From: Toxorhynchites rutilus septentrionalis
Lineage: Eukaryota; Arthropoda; Insecta; Diptera; Culicidae
Reading direction: 5' to 3'
DNA length: 64,000 nucleotides
NCBI RefSeq assembly: GCF_029784135.1
Contig: NC_073746.1
Location: 60,052,097 to 60,116,096, forward strand
Position 1 is the first letter of the stretch. Each line of letters begins with the position of its first letter. Below are positions 44,921-56,742 of this stretch, piece after piece. The notes under the pieces were generated by a model, which did not search any database, was not told the DNA's origin, and worked only from the letters and a program-made list of their open reading frames with translations. A program made the translations under genes and the position numbers.

Positions 44921-47571
44921 CTACCATGCCATGCTCCTGCTATCAAATTTTCGTTTCCTTGTTTTTTTGTTTTCTCCGCTTTTTAAACGAAAAGATATAA
45001 ATTTTTTTATAATGTCATTCCTTGTTTTTTCACAATGGAATAAAGTGGATGGCAAAACATACATTTCTCCTGCCATTTTCTTCGGCAAATCAGCTTCGTT
45101 AGGTTCCAAATGCGATTTCATATTTCGGAATAGAATTTCCATTGCTAAGAAGAAATTAAAAGTCTCATCATTCACTATGCAGATGGGAGAGTTAGAAGCT
45201 GTAGCTCGCAAATATGAAAAAAGAGACGGTTGATACAATCTAGGTTGTGTTTTGCTGACTACCAATCTCTTGTTACACTGCTGACATGTTCTTTCCCGCT
45301 GAATAATTTTTTTGATGATGAAACCAGCTATATAGAACAACGAATTTTGTTCTGTTCTGTCGAGAAAAGTTTTCGCTTCATCGACGGTGTACTCATAGTC
45401 GAATTCAATATTCATATCATCCACATTATCACTAGAATTAGATGAAGCTGAAATTTGATATGATGTCGATGCTGCTTCATTGTCCATCAATTTCTGGGCT
45501 GAACATTCTTCACGCCGCTTTGATAGCAAATCTATCAATTCAATAAGATGTTGTTGTGTATCGGCTGTATACGAAGCATTCGGTACTACGGTCATGTATT
45601 GCGAATGAGTCACAATTTTCAAGTTATTGCTGAATTGCAATGGAGTTGGGCGTCGTTGCTTTGCACGAATCAATGAGAAAAGACTCTCCAGACAATCTTG
45701 GACGAACCGCGATGTAAATATTTGTGGGTGTCCTTCATGCAAAAGCCGATCTGTCAACCTCACAATTGCATTCGTGCAAACGATTACACTTGTTTGCCAT
45801 GGTTTCCAATGTCCGTGTCCTACTTGGAGATCATACATTAACCGCACCATGGTCTTCAGATGAGCGATATCCTCGTCATATTTCATAGGATCATTCAAAC
45901 AAAATACTTTTTCTTCTGCCCTATTATTGATAAGCTCGAACCATCGAGCAAAGTCTTCTATGAAGCATGCGGTAGTAAGAAGCTCCGGTAATTCTCGTAT
46001 TTCCGCATGAAACTTCAATGCTGCAGCCACCGTCCTGTTGCAATATTTTGTTGCGTTGCATACTTTCATTTTATCTATTGAAGATGTTCTGTTGTCAAAG
46101 CACACATCCGAGGCCGTTAGTCTGTGACAAAGCCGCAACGTGTTGTTTATTTCGGAGTTCACGATTGTGGTTAAATGGTCTCGATGAACAATATTGGATG
46201 TTAGCTTTTTTTCACGAACATACCAATCCGGAACTTTCAGGTAGACATTGTTCAACCAGCCATGTACTGTATTTTTAAATACGTGTACGGGATCGGGTAT
46301 GATCTCTAGCATTCTGTTCTCAGCGTTTGGATGAGGTATCGCAGCATTTAATGTCTCATTTTTGCGACGAATATCGATCCCCAAATCCTTCCACATGCGC
46401 TGGTTTTCGGACCCGGAATCTGTTGTTATAAAATGGACACGCAAACTGATTCCCTCTGCTCTTGAAACTGCAGACAATACAGCATTCTTCAAAAACTCTT
46501 TTTGTATAGAGTTGCCGGTGTACTCGAAAGCAACCACCTGTTTCCAGCGCGCTGCGATTCCAACTAGCATGAATACCAAAGCTTTACAGGCTAAAGTTTG
46601 GGACATAGGAAGCGTTGTTGTTCCAACAAACTGCTTCGTATTTTGGCAAAACTCATTTGCCTCGTCTATGCTCATTTCGTCTAGAACCAATCCGCAGTCC
46701 TTTTCTTCAACCGACATTGTGGAGACTTTATGTTGTAGCAGCTCGAATATATCTTCAAGAATACCTACAAAATATCATTTCATATATTAACATGCGATGA
46801 GACATATGATTATAATTACATACCAGGACTGAAACGAACTCCTTCAATTTGGCGTAGTAGAGTCCTCGTGGATGGGAACGGGAAGCCTTTTTGAATAAGC
46901 TTGTCGTATCCACCTTGACATGCAAACCGAATTTGTAAATTTTCCGTAATCGTTTCATTGGACCAACGTTTCACTTTTTTAACCTCTCCTGTTAATAGCT
47001 TAATTTGATCTTCTCTGAAAAGCTTCTTCAAGGGTTGTTTTCCACGAATTCTCGAGGTCAGATATCCGCATTTTTCTTCCATTGTTTTACAATTCTATTA
47101 ACGGTTACATCAATATAAAATATTAGAAAATAACATATTTTTTGACACACTACCTTTTCAGCTTGGAAATTTGATGTTTCAAACGAAATATTTCTTCCTG
47201 TAGTTGTTTATCTCCTTCATATACGTCAACCAAATCATAATTGTTCTCAATACTTTGTATCTCTTCCCATTCCTCATTCGCGGATGCAGCTAAGGTCGGA
47301 ATTTTCGTAACTCCATTTTCATTGTATTTCCCATCAACAAAATGAGCCTGTATATATACTAGTATTAGGATATGTTTTAGAATTAGTTTTTAATACTTAC
47401 GCTACATATTCTTGTGCTTGATTTGATTTCAAAGAATGGAACTTCTAATTCACTGTTCACGCAAAATCGAATCCATTCTTTCCGAATATTTTTGTCTTGA
47501 GGGAACCGATAAAATTAATACTCAGGATGAGTATCCGTCCTTCGCTCACAATTTAAGGCTTTACACTTCAT
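44921..47571 (-). pseudogene. P-element/THAP9-like transposase gene, mildly damaged
   Basis: Reads right to left. Exon 1 (47571-47401) and exon 2 (47347-47154) encode a THAP zinc finger: MKCKALNC, RKEWIRFC and CSAHFVDGKY supply the C2CH ligands, followed by KIPTLAA. A coiled coil follows (QLQEEIFRLKHQISKLK). Exon 3 (about 47082-46824) has WSNETITENLQIRF and PFPSTRTLLRQI, typical of P transposases. A 59-bp intron (46823-46765) precedes exon 4 (46764-44921), holding the RNase H-like catalytic region (CGLVLDEM, ITTDSGSENQRMW) and a long C-terminal part. Defects: an in-frame TAA at codon 19 inside the THAP domain, and no in-frame splice that I can find between exons 2 and 3 (47154-47083). P-type transposases use GTP as cofactor and bind their ends through THAP (family knowledge). 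I could not locate terminal repeats. Confidence 0.82.
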
Positions 47572-47579
47572 TTTTATTT

Positions 47580-48855
47580 TTGAATTACGTTTTGTATGAA
47601 TAAAATGGCTTCCTAACGTTGTTTTGGTTGTATTCCTGCTCATATAATAAGATAGAATGTTTTGGTTCAGACAATGAGAATCTGCATAACGCTGTAACGG
47701 TTGTCAGATTAGATTTATTTGCTAAAAAAAAATCCCAAACTTGTTTTGGAAACGATTATATTATAGATATGGGTATTTAAAAGACTTATTTTATCCTTTT
47801 AAAGCATATTTTTGAGATTGTCTATTTGAAAATATGCAATAATCATTGAATTCGCACCAACCAAATGTTACGATTCATTAAAATAGAAATTTGAAAAATC
47901 CGATATTTTATAATATTTGGCAGCTCTGGCATCTTCATGTCATGGCTTCGTTTTTGGACGACGAAGAAGAGTAAGAAGCCAGTTGTCTGGTCTTGTCTTA
48001 GGGAACACCTAGTGAACTGCCCAAATGTGTGCGAAATCATATTCTACCCCTCGAGTGCATTCATAAGCAAACGATTGTGCATGTCCGTTCATCACGGCAG
48101 TGAAAGAAAAACTGGCAAATGTTGGTCAGCCGACGCATCATGTATCATACATCAGACCAATAGAAACTGAAATGAAATTTCATGAAGCTAACGCTATTTA
48201 TAGTGATTTGAACAGTTTGCTTTTGAAGCAGTTTCCAGTTATTGAAACAAGTTTTTATGGGCAATAAGTAAAAAAACATCTCTTGTATATCGTTTATCTT
48301 TCGAATGATTTTATTTTCATACCACTTCGTTCATTCGGTAGAGAGATATTAGCGCTCAAAACGATGTACTCCGAACGTAACCCCCTCGATCTCGAGACTC
48401 TGAATTCACACCACAGTACAGAAATGAAAGATGTAGTATGACGAAATAATGAACATAAAAAAAACAAGAAAGATTCTATAATATGGACTTTTCCATAGTG
48501 ACTTGTTTTGTTAGATAATACTATAAGCAATAGGATGCATCATGTGTATTCGAAATCGTATGAAATGCAAAGAATTTTTTTTTATATGGCATTAATGTAT
48601 ATCGGTATAACGATCATCCTAGTATCGCGATATGCAGTATTATATACGCACATTCTATTCATTTTATCTTATGGCCAATTATGGCTATTTATACATTTTC
48701 ATGTTTGCTGGGTTGTATTCCCTGGATCAGTGTTGCTCGTTAGCACTATTTTGCTATTATAGATATCGAGGAAAGCCGATAAATCGACCCAGTGAATGTT
48801 ATCAGTGCAATCGTAATTATGGCATGAGATGGCTCAAGTCATAGTGTTTCCGAAG
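47580..48855. other. Non-coding region with a short repeat match
   Basis: No gene identified. 48533-48620 resembles the interior of the CCCAGC-family elements (GAAATCGTATGAAATGCAA also at 56930), so a worn fragment of that family is likely. Confidence 0.45.
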
Positions 48856-48858
48856 GTG

Positions 48859-49023
48859 AATGGCGTGGCTATAGTTTGTCACTAGACGAGATTTAAAGTC
48901 GTGTCCTCATATGTTATCGACTCGGGTATCAAATAGGAGCTGAACAGTTGAGTGGCTTCCACAATAAAAAGAGAAACTTCGCTATCTCACGTCACTCGCC
49001 ACGTTAAATAAAGGGGAATATCT
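48859..49023 (+). repeat. Small repeat left of esc (inverted partner at 53128-53335)
   Basis: Shares with the complement of 53128-53335 the words CTATAGTTTGTCACTAG, CATATGTTATCGACT and ATCTCACGTCACTCGCC. It ends with AATAAAGGGGAAT. Non-coding, family unknown. Confidence 0.65.
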
Positions 49024-50880
49024 CGAGATGTTTAGTATGCTAATTACATACCTTCAGGGAATTAGTTCATTTGGATTGCGTTCTTGATATTGACGTGGGA
49101 CTACGTCTAACCGGAGTATATGGGGGGTAAAATGAAAACCTAACACAGAACATGCAGGAAAAAATGAAAGATTCCGAATGCTTATAACTTCAACATTTCT
49201 TACTGGATCGGAAAGATGTGCGCATCAATTGATAGAGAATATTTCTACGCTTCTATCGCAATTAATCAAATGTTATTTTTCATTAGATAAACAATTAAAA
49301 AACTGTAAAATGTTAAGCGTTATCTAAACGCCCTAGCGGCCTCGTTTTGATTGGCCCGATTCACGGTTTACCTAACACAGCCATCAAAACCAAGCAGCCT
49401 TGGGGAAATCGACATTGCAAATACATGAAAGTATGGAGGCTTGTGTTCTCGCCGAAATGTGTTCCCTAACACAGACTTCAAAACCAAGCACCGTTGGAGA
49501 AATTGACATTGCAAATACATGCAGGTCGGGGGTATTTTTGTTCCGACTGAAGTGTCTTTCCCCAACACAGACTTCAAAACCAAAGTGTCTGAGGAAATCG
49601 GTTTTGCGAATAAATGCAAACTGCGAGTACTTTAGTACTCGCTTGCCTTGGTGCTAACTAGAATATTTTTCCTTAACACGATCTCCTAAACATAGGAACC
49701 TGGGAAAATCGTGCAGACTAGACTAGAGGCGAATGAACTTTCAGGATTAAATCCTCTATAGTATAAAACGTAGAAGTTGAAGTTGTTGATTCATGCAAGC
49801 CGGGGGTACTTCGGGTACGAACACAACGCTTTGGCTCGGTTATTCATGATTGCATTGAAGGATATGCCTTCATATCTTCTGCTCATTGAATTTCTACGAA
49901 TACCATTTGATGATTGGGCAAAATACTGATAACCATTTGCTGCGATAACGCCTATTGGTTAAACAATATGCGTTCGACGTGCATGTCAAAATTGAATCTG
50001 AGTGCCTGAAGTTCATCAAATCAAACAAATTCGCGGCTCGAGAAGTTGTACACTTGAGAGATGCAAACTTCAGAAGGAAACCTAAAATAATCGTTTGATA
50101 ATTTTTCCGTTCTCATATTTTGTCTTGGGCATCATACTAAACGTAACAAGACTGTCAATAAATTTACTTGTAACTAAGAACATAATCTATCACAATGCAC
50201 GAATTGACCTTACATTACATTATATTAACTTTTTACTCACAAAGCAAATATATTGAATGCAATTGAATTCGGAAACTGTTTCATTCAATCAAAAATTTAT
50301 TCAATACAAACAAATGATTGCTAAGCCAAGTTAGTCCCACGTCAACCTTGCGGTTATATCGTAGATATAACCCACCCATTTTTTTTTTCCTTTAGGAAAC
50401 ATTCCAGAAACCCTTTAATATATGCAATTTTCAACACATGAATTTCGAGCCAGAATTCGACTCGGTAAAGTAGGGATTAGGGATTGTACTGACTTCTCGA
50501 TCAGATTTGCATAATAAGGCTCTACCCTTCGCTGAGTATCTAGCGAACAGCTGTTCGTTAACCTAGTGTTACATTTGCTGACAACTATGGGTCGGGTTCA
50601 ATTGTGATAACAGAGTATGCATCATTCGCCTCTCGTAGTCCGTATGATTCTGCTGCTTCAAGATGCACAAAGGAGTTCGTAGTGAATGAGAGGCAAAGAA
50701 GAATATATACTTTCAGCATCGAAAGCGATCATCCCGTTTTTCTTCACATGCTTGTGTATCATGATGTGCTAACCGAAGCAGAGTTCTCTCGTGCACGTTG
50801 TGCCATGACTCGTAGCATATAGCAACAAAAGAATACAACTGGGAGAAATAACTTCTGCAAGATAATGGGCATTTGTTCCA
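49024..50880. repeat. Uncharacterised repeat with GACGTGG ends
   Basis: Opens near TTGACGTGGGACTACGTC (49092-49107) and closes near the inverted words AGTCCCACGTCAACCTTGCG (about 50332) and a T run at 50382. Part of the right end recurs at 15930-16160 and at 51000-51080. The tail beyond 50400 has no recognised feature. Confidence 0.5.
49365..49690. repeat. Tandem repeat of about 95 bp, three to four units
   Basis: Units each contain CTAACACAGMCWTCAAAACC, at about 49372, 49466, 49562 and (degenerate) 49672, followed by GGAAATCGACATTGCAAATA-type sequence. A stray unit lies near 50890. The frames seen across it are repeat artefacts. Confidence 0.75.
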
Positions 50881-51325
50881 ACCGACACGTGTTCCCTAAC
50901 ACAGCCATCAAAACCAAGGTACAATACATGACGTTTGTTCGAATTCTTTACTTACACAGCAATTTTCACTGTTTCATTCAATCAATAATTTAATCAATAC
51001 AAACTCATGATTATTGAGCCAACGGTAGTTCCACGTCAACCTTGCGGTTGTAACATAGATATAACCCACCCATTTTTTAATTTGGTTTGCGTCGCTGATA
51101 TTTTCCTTTGGAAAACATTTCAGAAACGCTTAAATATATGCAATTGTTGAGGAAAAGAGGGAAATTAGGTATTATTAGAAGATGGCTCCTTTTTTTCTTT
51201 CCTATCTTTCAAACGCAATAGATGGTGAGATTATTTTCATAGAATCTATTACAGTAAAATGCTGGTTGGATAAAATAAATACACATATGGAAAAATAGAT
51301 ATATCTGGAACGAAAGCAAGCTTTC
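50881..51325. other. Spacer downstream of esc
   Basis: Contains a stray copy of the 95-bp unit (50890) and a fragment of the GACGTGG repeat end (51000-51080). The 3' untranslated region of esc must lie in the last part; an AATAAA-type signal on the minus strand could be the TTTATT at about 51271-51276. Confidence 0.45.
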
Positions 51326-51328
51326 ATC

Positions 51329-52801
51329 TCAACATTGTGAGGTTTTATCCCAGCGCCAAACCGTTCCATCGTCACATACGCAAATCAGCACATCACCGTT
51401 CCTCGAAAAAGACGTTTGTCGAATTGCGGTTGTGCACTTCGGGTGGTACAGCTGGCTGCACCTCGGATGCACCGGATCGTCTGTATCCAGCTCCCAAATG
51501 TAAGTTTTTCCATTTTGATTTCCCAGTGCCAAATACTTCTGCCAGTAATCCAGCGAAAACCGTATGAACCAAATGTCACACTCTTTGTACTCCAAGGTAC
51601 TGAGCACTGTCGTTGTCGTTTCGTTATTTTTGATATCCACGTCGTCGATCCTTCCTGGCTTCCAACAAACAATTGAATTCTCGCACGATTTCGACAGGAT
51701 ATAATCGCCCATCCATCTCACGCAATCCACATAGTTGCGGTGGATATCTCTGGTCGAGAAAACCGGGAAATGTTCATTAACCGATGGAAACCGATACACA
51801 GCCTTGCTCGCGTTGAATGTGTAGCTGCCTCGAATGGCATCCTTCATTGTGTCCGTGTCCAAACGCCACATCTTCAGCGAATGATCCATTCCACAAGACA
51901 TAATTCGGCCTCCCAGAATGTCAAAATCCGCACTGAGCACTTCGTCGCGATGTCCTTCAACTCCACCAAAAACCGCTATACAAACATCCGTTTTTGTGTT
52001 CCACAACCGTAGCGAATGGTCCTTGCTGGCCGACAGAAGAAGGTAATATTCCTTTGGGTGGAATTTCACCTCGTTGATGGCATGACCATGGCCAATGTAG
52101 TGCTTGTATATGTTCAGGGAAGCCGGACTGAAAACCCGGATGACTCCACGCAGACCTGCTGCAGCTAGAATTGGCCGGCCAGTCTCGCTCTCGTGCGACC
52201 ATGCGCAGGTGTAAAAAATCTCATCTACCTATTGGAAGATAAAATAAATATGATATTGCATTACGCTTATTGAGCAGACTTGCATCTGGATCCGAATAGC
52301 ACTGCATCAATTTGAGATCTCCGTTTTCTTGGCACTGGTATATGGTGACCCGATTACTTCCAACGGCGGCAAACACTGGCAACTCTCCCTTCTTCAAATT
52401 ATGATTAAATTGGCACCCGAAAAGTGGTTGTCCGTGGTCCTCCTTCACAAAGCATCTACATGAAAAACAAAGATAGCACAAGGTCAACGAACCCCCCTCA
52501 GGTAAACCAATAATCACTCTACTCACGAGAACTTATACAAAGGTTTGATGACCTTAGGAATTTTCTTCTTCGGTCTTCGTCTCTTTTTCCGCGTTGGGTG
52601 TGTCTCGCTTCCGTTCGAGGTGTTATCCGTACAGGTGCTTCCTATGCTAGACGTTTCATGCTTTAAAAAAAATCCATATTAAAAAGTGATCCCATGGTAT
52701 AATTTATGGACCGTTTTATTTACCGCTTCCTCTTCTTCCTCGTCATCCGAGGCTTCCTGATTGGGTTGAATAACGTGATCATCTCTTAATCCTAATCTCA
52801 T
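51329..52801 (-). CDS. esc: Polycomb protein Esc / EED homologue (four coding exons)
   Basis: Exons on the minus strand are 52801-52724, 52660-52527, 52455-52284 and 52228-51329, giving 427 residues, close to known Esc proteins. The product is the WD40 subunit of PRC2; it binds trimethyl-lysine marks and stimulates the H3K27 methyltransferase (family knowledge). The N-terminus is acidic ([12 protein letters not shown]), followed by a Lys/Arg-rich probable nuclear signal ([10 protein letters not shown], from about residue 50). The propeller then starts near residue 85 and holds diagnostic stretches such as [51 protein letters not shown] and MDHSLKMW. The start is the ATG at 52801, preceded by an AT-rich leader; an intron in the 5' UTR is possible (TTGTCAG at about 52825). 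Intron 3 appears to begin with GC (GAT, then GCAAGT) instead of GT. Frame is intact throughout. Confidence 0.95.
52229..52283 (-). other. esc: GC-AG intron in esc
   Basis: 55 bp. The donor is CCAGAT followed by GCAAGT and the acceptor is CCAATAG. This joins PD to [10 protein letters not shown], as expected for Esc. A GT alternative 4 bp later (GCAA, then GTCTGC) with an acceptor 4 bp later would give PDANEIFYTC, also in frame, so RNA data are needed to choose. Confidence 0.6.
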
Positions 52802-53127
52802 TTCCGGCGCTTTTATCTGACAATATGAATTTTAACAATTGAAATAGAGAATTCGTCCAGCAATGATGGACCGAATCGCGAAATCATACAGTTCAACAAA
52901 TGCAATCGCTGATTTCCCGCATAAAAACATAAACTGAAAACACTGAAGAGAGCGGTAAATTTGACGGATATTTGTATTTGCGCAGAGCTAGGCGATATTT
53001 ATAACTGTTATAACCAAGCGCTTGTTTATAAGGGATGTATTGTTTCGTTCTTAAGCAGAAAGCGAAAGATGTTTGAATTCTATTGTTTAAATAATTTGGT
53101 TTATATTCCCGCTTATTCCACACGGCG
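52802..53127. promoter_or_regulatory. esc upstream region
   Basis: Expected to hold the esc promoter and leader. No TATA box at a convincing distance is seen. There is no other gene between esc and the repeat at 53128. Confidence 0.35.
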
Positions 53128-53335
53128 AGTGACGTGAGATATCAAAGTTTCTCGCTTCATTGTGGAAGCTACCTTACTTTTAAACTTCGTTTTGATATCC
53201 AAGTCGATAACATATGCGGACACGACTTCAAATCTCACCTAGTGACAAACTATAGTCACGTCATTCGCCTACGGGAATGCAGTGACTTCAGCAATCTCAC
53301 CTCCCTCGCCGCGTAGAATAAAGGGGATTATGTCA
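53128..53335 (-). repeat. Small repeat right of esc, inverted relative to 48859-49023
   Basis: Outer parts are themselves inverted (GGCGAGTGACGTGAGAT near 53125 and CTCACCTCCCTCGCCGCG near 53300), suggesting a MITE of about 200 bp. An AATAAAGGGGAT-type end is shared with the partner copy. Confidence 0.6.
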
Positions 53336-54300
53336 TTAAATTACTTGAAAATATATGTAGAATGAAATTCAGAAAAAATACGAAAGATAGTGTCACATTG
53401 AATAAAGTTTACAAACCATGAACAAGCGTATTGTATTTTTTTACTTAACAAACATGTAGAATATGACGATTTATACGATTGATAGAATATAATGGTGGTT
53501 ATAAACACATTCTAGGCACAATTCTAGGCACATTCCTCTCGCTCTCTCCTTGATTTCCTACACCCCTTCCTCTGTTGTACTCGCGAACATTGTTTTTTTC
53601 TGAAATAAATTATGCAAAATAATTAATTTGCTCTCATATTTCGATTTAATTTTCTGTTATTTAATCTTTTATGTTTTTTTTTTCATTAAAACATAAAAAA
53701 AAATCAAGACTATAAATGGTATGTTCAAAAATTAAGCAGCGCTAATGTCTGGTGAACTAGTTTTTCTGTCCATGAGAACCAAAAGTTTTGTTGACCTTTC
53801 TCAACTATATTCAATATCTAAGCTTGACCGTTGCCGTTAACGTCATACTATAACTTCTTCGCTCGAGGTTCGGAGAATTTTCAGAGTACGTGTTCTATAT
53901 ATCGGCCTAGATTTCCCATAAGAACAAATTCTTATCAACTATTTTAGGTAGGTTCTACAGTAATCGTTCGCTAACTGGTCCTGGTTTAACTGGTCTCCTT
54001 TTTGCTGGGCGAGCGTTAACGGGTTCTTGGACCAGTTAAAAAGCAGAATTTCGTGAACAATCGACGCCATATTCAAATGGAAGATTTGCTGTGAGGGTCA
54101 TTGTAATTTGAAATGTTATGAAAATTGACATTATTTTCGCACGACAAAAACATTGATTAAATTACAGAAAAATTGAACACTATCCAATGTCAACAAACTC
54201 TGATGATATACGTCTTTTTGTAGCAATTTATAACTGCTACCGATATTTGATACTTATATTTGCTCTAACAGCTCAACCTCTGAATAAATAACTAAGTTAC
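53336..54300. other. Non-coding region
   Basis: No gene or repeat recognised. A/T runs occur at 53670-53705. Confidence 0.4.
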
Positions 54301-54304
54301 ATTG

Positions 54305-54645
54305 TAGGATTTTATGTCTGGGACATTACCGCATTTCCGACGTAGGACCTTGAAATTATATTATTCAAACCACTAGTTTATCACTTCTGATGTTTTTTTG
54401 GAACGAATTGAAATTTTCGAAATAACACTTAAGTAGAAAGTCTAGTGGTGTGGGATGAGCCTTGGCTTTGTAGAATCACCTGGAAATGGTTGAGTCATGG
54501 TTAATTTTTCCTCTCACAAGAATAATGCGACGAGTACGAGACTAATGAGCGAACATCGTAAATGTGATTTTTCCCCATGCTATTATGGCTATAACGGTAG
54601 CGGTTTAGTTGACATACACACGTCCACGGTTGATTATATGTTTGT
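54305..54645. repeat. Partial copy of the GACGTAG-ended repeat
   Basis: Begins with CATTTCCGACGTAGGACC (54330) and follows copies 1 and 2 in order (AGTTTATCACTTC, GTAGAAAG, TTGTAGAATCACC, CTCACAAGAATAA). It breaks off at the SINE target site. Confidence 0.55.
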
Positions 54646-54659
54646 GCCATGGTAAAAAA

Positions 54660-54965
54660 CTTCTTCTTCTTCTTCTTCAATGGCACTAACGTTCCTAGAG
54701 GAACTTCGCCGTCTCAACGTAGTATTACTTGCGTCATTTTTATTAGTACTTAGTTGAGATTTCTATGCCAAATAACACGCCTTGAATGCATTCTGAGTGG
54801 CAAGCTCTAGAATACGCGTGATCACAGTGCAAGTCGGAGGAAATTTCTTTGACGAAAAATTCCCCCGACCAGAACGGGAATCGAACCCGAACACCCGGCA
54901 TGTTAGTTATGACGCTAACCACTCGGCCACGGGAGCACAAAAGCCATGGAGCCAAAAGCCAGGGA
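54660..54965 (-). mobile_element. tRNA-headed SINE, family 3, intact copy
   Basis: Flanked by the 14-bp duplication GCCATGGTAAAAAA (54646-54659, 54966-54979). On the minus strand it has the head GTGGCCGAGTGGTTAGCGTC, the B box GGGTTCGATTCCC, the body, and a GAAGAAG tail (54660-54676). It gives the uninterrupted reference for the SINE split at 30467/34922. Confidence 0.9.
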
Positions 54966-54989
54966 GCCATGGTAAAAAAGTGTAATTTA

Positions 54990-56301
54990 AATTGAAGGGC
55001 TCAGGAGGAAAGGGGTGTAAGTGACTTGATCGATTTTCTCATCATCATTTTTTTCTTTCGTGAATAACTCAACTGCAAAAACATGCCGATTTGATTTTGC
55101 TATAGAAACCGATAATGTGGCTCCCCAGCAAACATTAAATCGCATAACAAGCGTATATATAACATCATATGCCCTAAATTTTGGTTGGCATATAATGCGC
55201 CTAACTGGCATATGCATGCAAAAGTGGAGGCTATATACATACATGGCAAATGCTTACCGAATTAGTTTGGATGAATATGCAACTTTGACCGACTATAATA
55301 GCGATTTTTGCCATACTCATATACGATTTATTACAGACATAGAAAAAAAAACAAATGGAGCAAAATATTTTCGTAAAATGTTTATTATAGCCTCCCGAAT
55401 CGCCATTTTTATATATGAATATTTATATTTGTAGAAATAATAATTATTAAATTTACTTGTGTTCGGAGTGGAATATAAATGTTTAAAATGGCACAGATTG
55501 ATGTTTGGTGAAAACTGATCCGATGTGGGTTCGAACTCCTGTCGTCTGGATTATCATCCACCAGCTATCTCGCACGGCTATCTGAAATTTAATTCAACAG
55601 CGGTTAAAACTCATACATATGATTCGATATGATATAATCTAATACATTCTATGCAGTAGGATCAGTCATTCCTGGTTTCCGAGCCATATAAGAGCCACTT
55701 TTTTTAAATTTAATTATTTTATTCTTTCGTATGTGTTCAGACATTGCTGTTATGAAATGAAACTTGTCAATGTTAATGCATTTCATTGACATTTCAATAT
55801 GATGTAATATGTTCTTTATTAGGATTTAATACGATTTACTGTTTCATGATTTTCTTCAGCATGCAACACGATTTACTACAGTACTGAATCGATTTAAATT
55901 ATACGCTTATACGACACACAAACTGCATCAGCGTAATATACACATATGATGCGGATTAGATATATTTTATGACAATGTACATCATAAAACTGATGTGTAT
56001 TATACCGAATTGTGACTTAATTTGATAATGATATATAAAATCGAGTTTTTACATTTTATGCGATTTCAAATATACACAATACATACTTTGATTGATATTA
56101 TATGCGATTATGATTTATTCTGATTTCTTGTAAGACTTGGCACGTGCAAAATTATACGATTTAATGTTTGCTGGGTCTGACCTATCATCCACATTGTCCA
56201 CAAGCTGGGAATGTGTTGGCAGCTAAGTTATGACCAAAAGAGGAAGTCGGTGATGAGAAAATCGAGCATGTCACTAACACCCCTTGGGAGGGCTTGAATT
56301 C
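54990..56301. mobile_element. TIR element (ATTGAGGGGCTCA ends), split copy
   Basis: The left end ATTGAAGGGCTCAGGAGGAA (54991) and right end CACTAACACCCCTTGGGAGG-like sequence (to about 56301) match the element at 26299-26573, including the interior GTGAATAACTCAACTGCAAA and TCTGACC. A CCCAGC-family element (55124-56175) is inserted in the middle. Confidence 0.7.
55124..56175. mobile_element. CCCAGC-family TIR element, copy 1, with tRNA-like segment
   Basis: Ends are CCCAGCAAACATTAAATCG and its complement CGATTTAATGTTTGCTGGG, 1052 bp. TC precedes and follows, possibly a 2-bp duplication. At about 55518-55592 the minus strand has an A-box-like TAGCTGGTGGATG and a perfect B box GAGTTCGAACC about 30 bp later, like a tRNA gene. 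No protein is recognised. The superfamily is undetermined. Confidence 0.75.
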
Positions 56302-56742
56302 TTCCTTGTTGGTTGTTGGTTGGAGTGGATTGACTTGGTGTGTTAGTTTGTGTTTGTTGGTTGTGGTTGTGTGTGTGTTTGTGTACATTTTGGGTGTTGA
56401 TGTGTAGATTTGTTTTTTAGTTTTATGAAGAATTTGTTCATTTCATGCTCGTTTCCATTGGGGTTCATTAATCCGTTTAATTCCATCGTCAAAAAATATC
56501 TGCTCTGATGTTTCTCCATTCGCTATTTTGCGTTCATTCTTTTATGGTATGTCTATGCGAAGAAAAAATATCTGATTCCGGTTCTGTTTCCATTTGTTCC
56601 TGTTCTTAATTTTTAGATTCTTCGAATTCTTTCTCCGATTCTTCCATTGAGCTTTCGAAATCGTTATCCGAGTTAGTGAAAGGGTTGCTGTCTCGACTAG
56701 GTTTGGCCGGAGCGCATAAGGATTTCTATCTTGTACAGCCTC
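56302..56742. other. Spacer between element clusters
   Basis: Contains a T/G-rich tract (GTTTGTTGGTTGTGGTTGTG, 56350-56370) and otherwise nothing recognised. Confidence 0.4.

Noticed and set aside
55060..55434. 124-codon open frame
   Set aside because: It crosses the boundary of the inserted CCCAGC element and runs through repeat DNA, without any domain.
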